From: Pseudomonadota bacterium
Lineage (GTDB): Bacteria > Pseudomonadota > Gammaproteobacteria > Burkholderiales > Burkholderiaceae_C
Assembly (NCBI GenBank): GCA_018241225.1
Contig: JAFEEG010000034.1
Location: 1-42,626, forward strand
Direction: 5' to 3'
Length of the DNA stretch: 42,626 nt
Shown here piece by piece: positions 41,769-42,626 of this stretch. Made by a program: the position numbers and the translations under genes. Positions within the stretch are counted from its first letter, which is position 1. The number at the start of each line of letters is the position of its first letter. The notes beneath the pieces are model-generated. The model did not search any database, had not been told where the DNA came from, and saw only the letters and a program-made list of their open reading frames with translations.

Positions 41769-41890
41769 AGACGCTGGCAGCTTTGATGAAGTCCTCTGAC
41801 CCGCGGGTCGAACTGGCGGCGACCGCGGCGCTGACAGAGGGTAAGCCGCCGCCTGCGCTGATTGCTGCCGGTCCCGATACTCGTCCGTAA
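41765..41890 (+). CDS. Small ORF translationally coupled to the alpha-CTD gene
   Basis: An ATG overlapping the preceding stop (ATGA) opens a 41-residue frame to the TAA at 41888-41890. The start resembles a HEAT-type helix pair (ALMKSSDPRVELAATAAL), followed by a Pro-rich tail. The next gene begins 5 bases later, so translation would run through all three. It may be a genuine small protein, a coupling ORF, or the remnant of a longer one. Confidence 0.45.
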   Translation: MKTLAALMKSSDPRVELAATAALTEGKPPPALIAAGPDTRP

Positions 41891-41894
41891 CCAC

Positions 41895-42626
41895 ATGACA
41901 TTTGCGGTCCTGCTCATTGCCGCCGTCCCTGCCTTTGCAGTCGTCGTCGTTGCGGCTCTGACCAGAAGTAGAGGCTGGACAACGACCGCAGCGTCCCTGG
42001 CAGCGTTGGTGGGTCTCCTGACTGGAAGCCCCGCGTACACCATGCTGGACCTATGCGCCGTGGCGATCGGGTATTGGCTGGCCCTGAAAGGGCTCAAGAA
42101 CTTGAAGCCCACCCGCATGACCGGACCGCAAGTGGCCAGGCCGGCACCCCAGGCGGCGCCCGCTGCGCCTCCTTCAGCAGCTGCGCAAACGGGGCCGAAC
42201 TCGCCCGCAAAGCTTGCCAAGTTGGCTCGCCGGATTTGGGTAACCGTTCTTTTCGCGCTGTTCGGGGTGCTTTTGGTCAAGCTCTCCTCAGCCGTACTCT
42301 TTCCGGCACCCAGCGTCGCTCCGACTCCCCCGATCCGGTACCAGTACACGCCTTCGCCCCCCGCACAAGTCACAACCCCACAGCCTGCCACGCTCAAACC
42401 AGCACCCGTGCAAGCGGCCCAAAAGTCACCGGAGAAAGCGTACCCGGCGACCTCAAAGCCGCAGCCGGTGCAGCCGCGAGCACCCTCCAGTGCAGCGCAG
42501 GCGAGCACTCCAGCCGATCCAAGCAGGCGTAAAACCTCATCGGGCATTGACGCCTGCCTGCAGATCAAAGACGAGGCTCAAATGATCTGGTGTTTGCAGC
42601 ACGGGTCACGTCCCATTCCGTGGTGT
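41895..42626 (+). CDS. Membrane protein with Pro/Ala-rich linkers (3' end outside window)
   Basis: An ATG at 41895 opens 244 codons that remain open at the window edge. There are probably three membrane spans: residues 1-22 (FAVLLIAAVPAFAVVVVAAL), a hydrophobic stretch around 30-62 (AALVGLLTG... GYWLAL), and about 115-137 (WVTVLFALFGVLLVKLSSAVLF). A Pro/Ala-rich linker separates the second and third. The third is followed by a long Pro/Gln/Ala-rich segment, then a Cys-containing region (GIDACLQIKDEAQMIWC) that continues past the window. No family recognised. It follows the small ORF by 4 bases and probably belongs to the same transcript. Confidence 0.65.
   Translation, partial: MTFAVLLIAAVPAFAVVVVAALTRSRGWTTTAASLAALVGLLTGSPAYTMLDLCAVAIGYWLALKGLKNLKPTRMTGPQVARPAPQAAPAAPPSAAAQTGPNSPAKLAKLARRIWVTVLFALFGVLLVKLSSAVLFPAPSVAPTPPIRYQYTPSPPAQVTTPQPATLKPAPVQAAQKSPEKAYPATSKPQPVQPRAPSSAAQASTPADPSRRKTSSGIDACLQIKDEAQMIWCLQHGSRPIPWC

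Overview
The window is GC-rich and looks like chromosome of a betaproteobacterium of the order Burkholderiales, probably Comamonadaceae-like. This is an inference from the aerobic benzoyl-CoA (box) pathway, a complete malonate decarboxylase operon, three Bug-type (TctC) periplasmic binding proteins, and the architecture of the catabolic islands. No rRNA, tRNA, CRISPR array or complete insertion sequence was seen.

Layout. (1) 1-10785: aerobic benzoyl-CoA degradation. A minus-strand operon runs boxC, boxB, boxA, enoyl-CoA hydratase, 3-hydroxyacyl-CoA dehydrogenase, second enoyl-CoA hydratase/isomerase, boxR. boxD is divergent on the plus strand. The boxC/boxD gap carries three copies of a TGCA-type element that are good BoxR operator candidates. 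BoxCBA and BoxD take benzoyl-CoA to 3,4-dehydroadipyl-CoA, and the beta-oxidation genes would carry it towards 3-oxoadipyl-CoA. The benzoate-CoA ligase and thiolase are not in the window. A fragment of a second BoxR-like regulator lies at the left edge. (2) 11088-17185: mdcACDEGBH, a tightly coupled malonate decarboxylase operon without its usual transporter or regulator. (3) 17236-22580: a LysR-regulated module with a FAD amino-acid oxidase/dehydrogenase, RidA, a Bug binding protein and an amidase. A shared GCAAT-N14-ATTGC dyad in both control regions ties the two arms together.

(4) 23367-34096: a co-oriented block of plasmid or integrative-element genes. It holds a type IA topoisomerase encoded as two overlapping genes, a bactofilin, two single-span membrane proteins with related PilP/GspC-like ends, several exported or unrecognised proteins, a Tat-exported M15/DUF882-type protein on the opposite strand, and a frameshifted ParB-like gene. 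It looks like part of a conjugative element, but no VirB4/VirD4 ATPase, relaxase or integrase is visible. (5) 34754-40648: a citrate synthase-like protein with its own N-terminal helix-turn-helix, divergent from a probable operon of 2-hydroxyacid dehydrogenase, Bug protein, fumarylacetoacetate-hydrolase-family protein, short-chain dehydrogenase and second Bug protein.

(6) 40815-42626: accessory genes of unknown role. The most striking is a 163-residue protein joining a Cys-rich zinc-ribbon-like N-terminus to a C-terminal copy of the RNA polymerase alpha-subunit C-terminal domain whose DNA-contacting residues are replaced. It is translationally coupled to a 41-residue ORF and followed by a membrane protein that runs off the window. 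This is the best candidate here for something undescribed.
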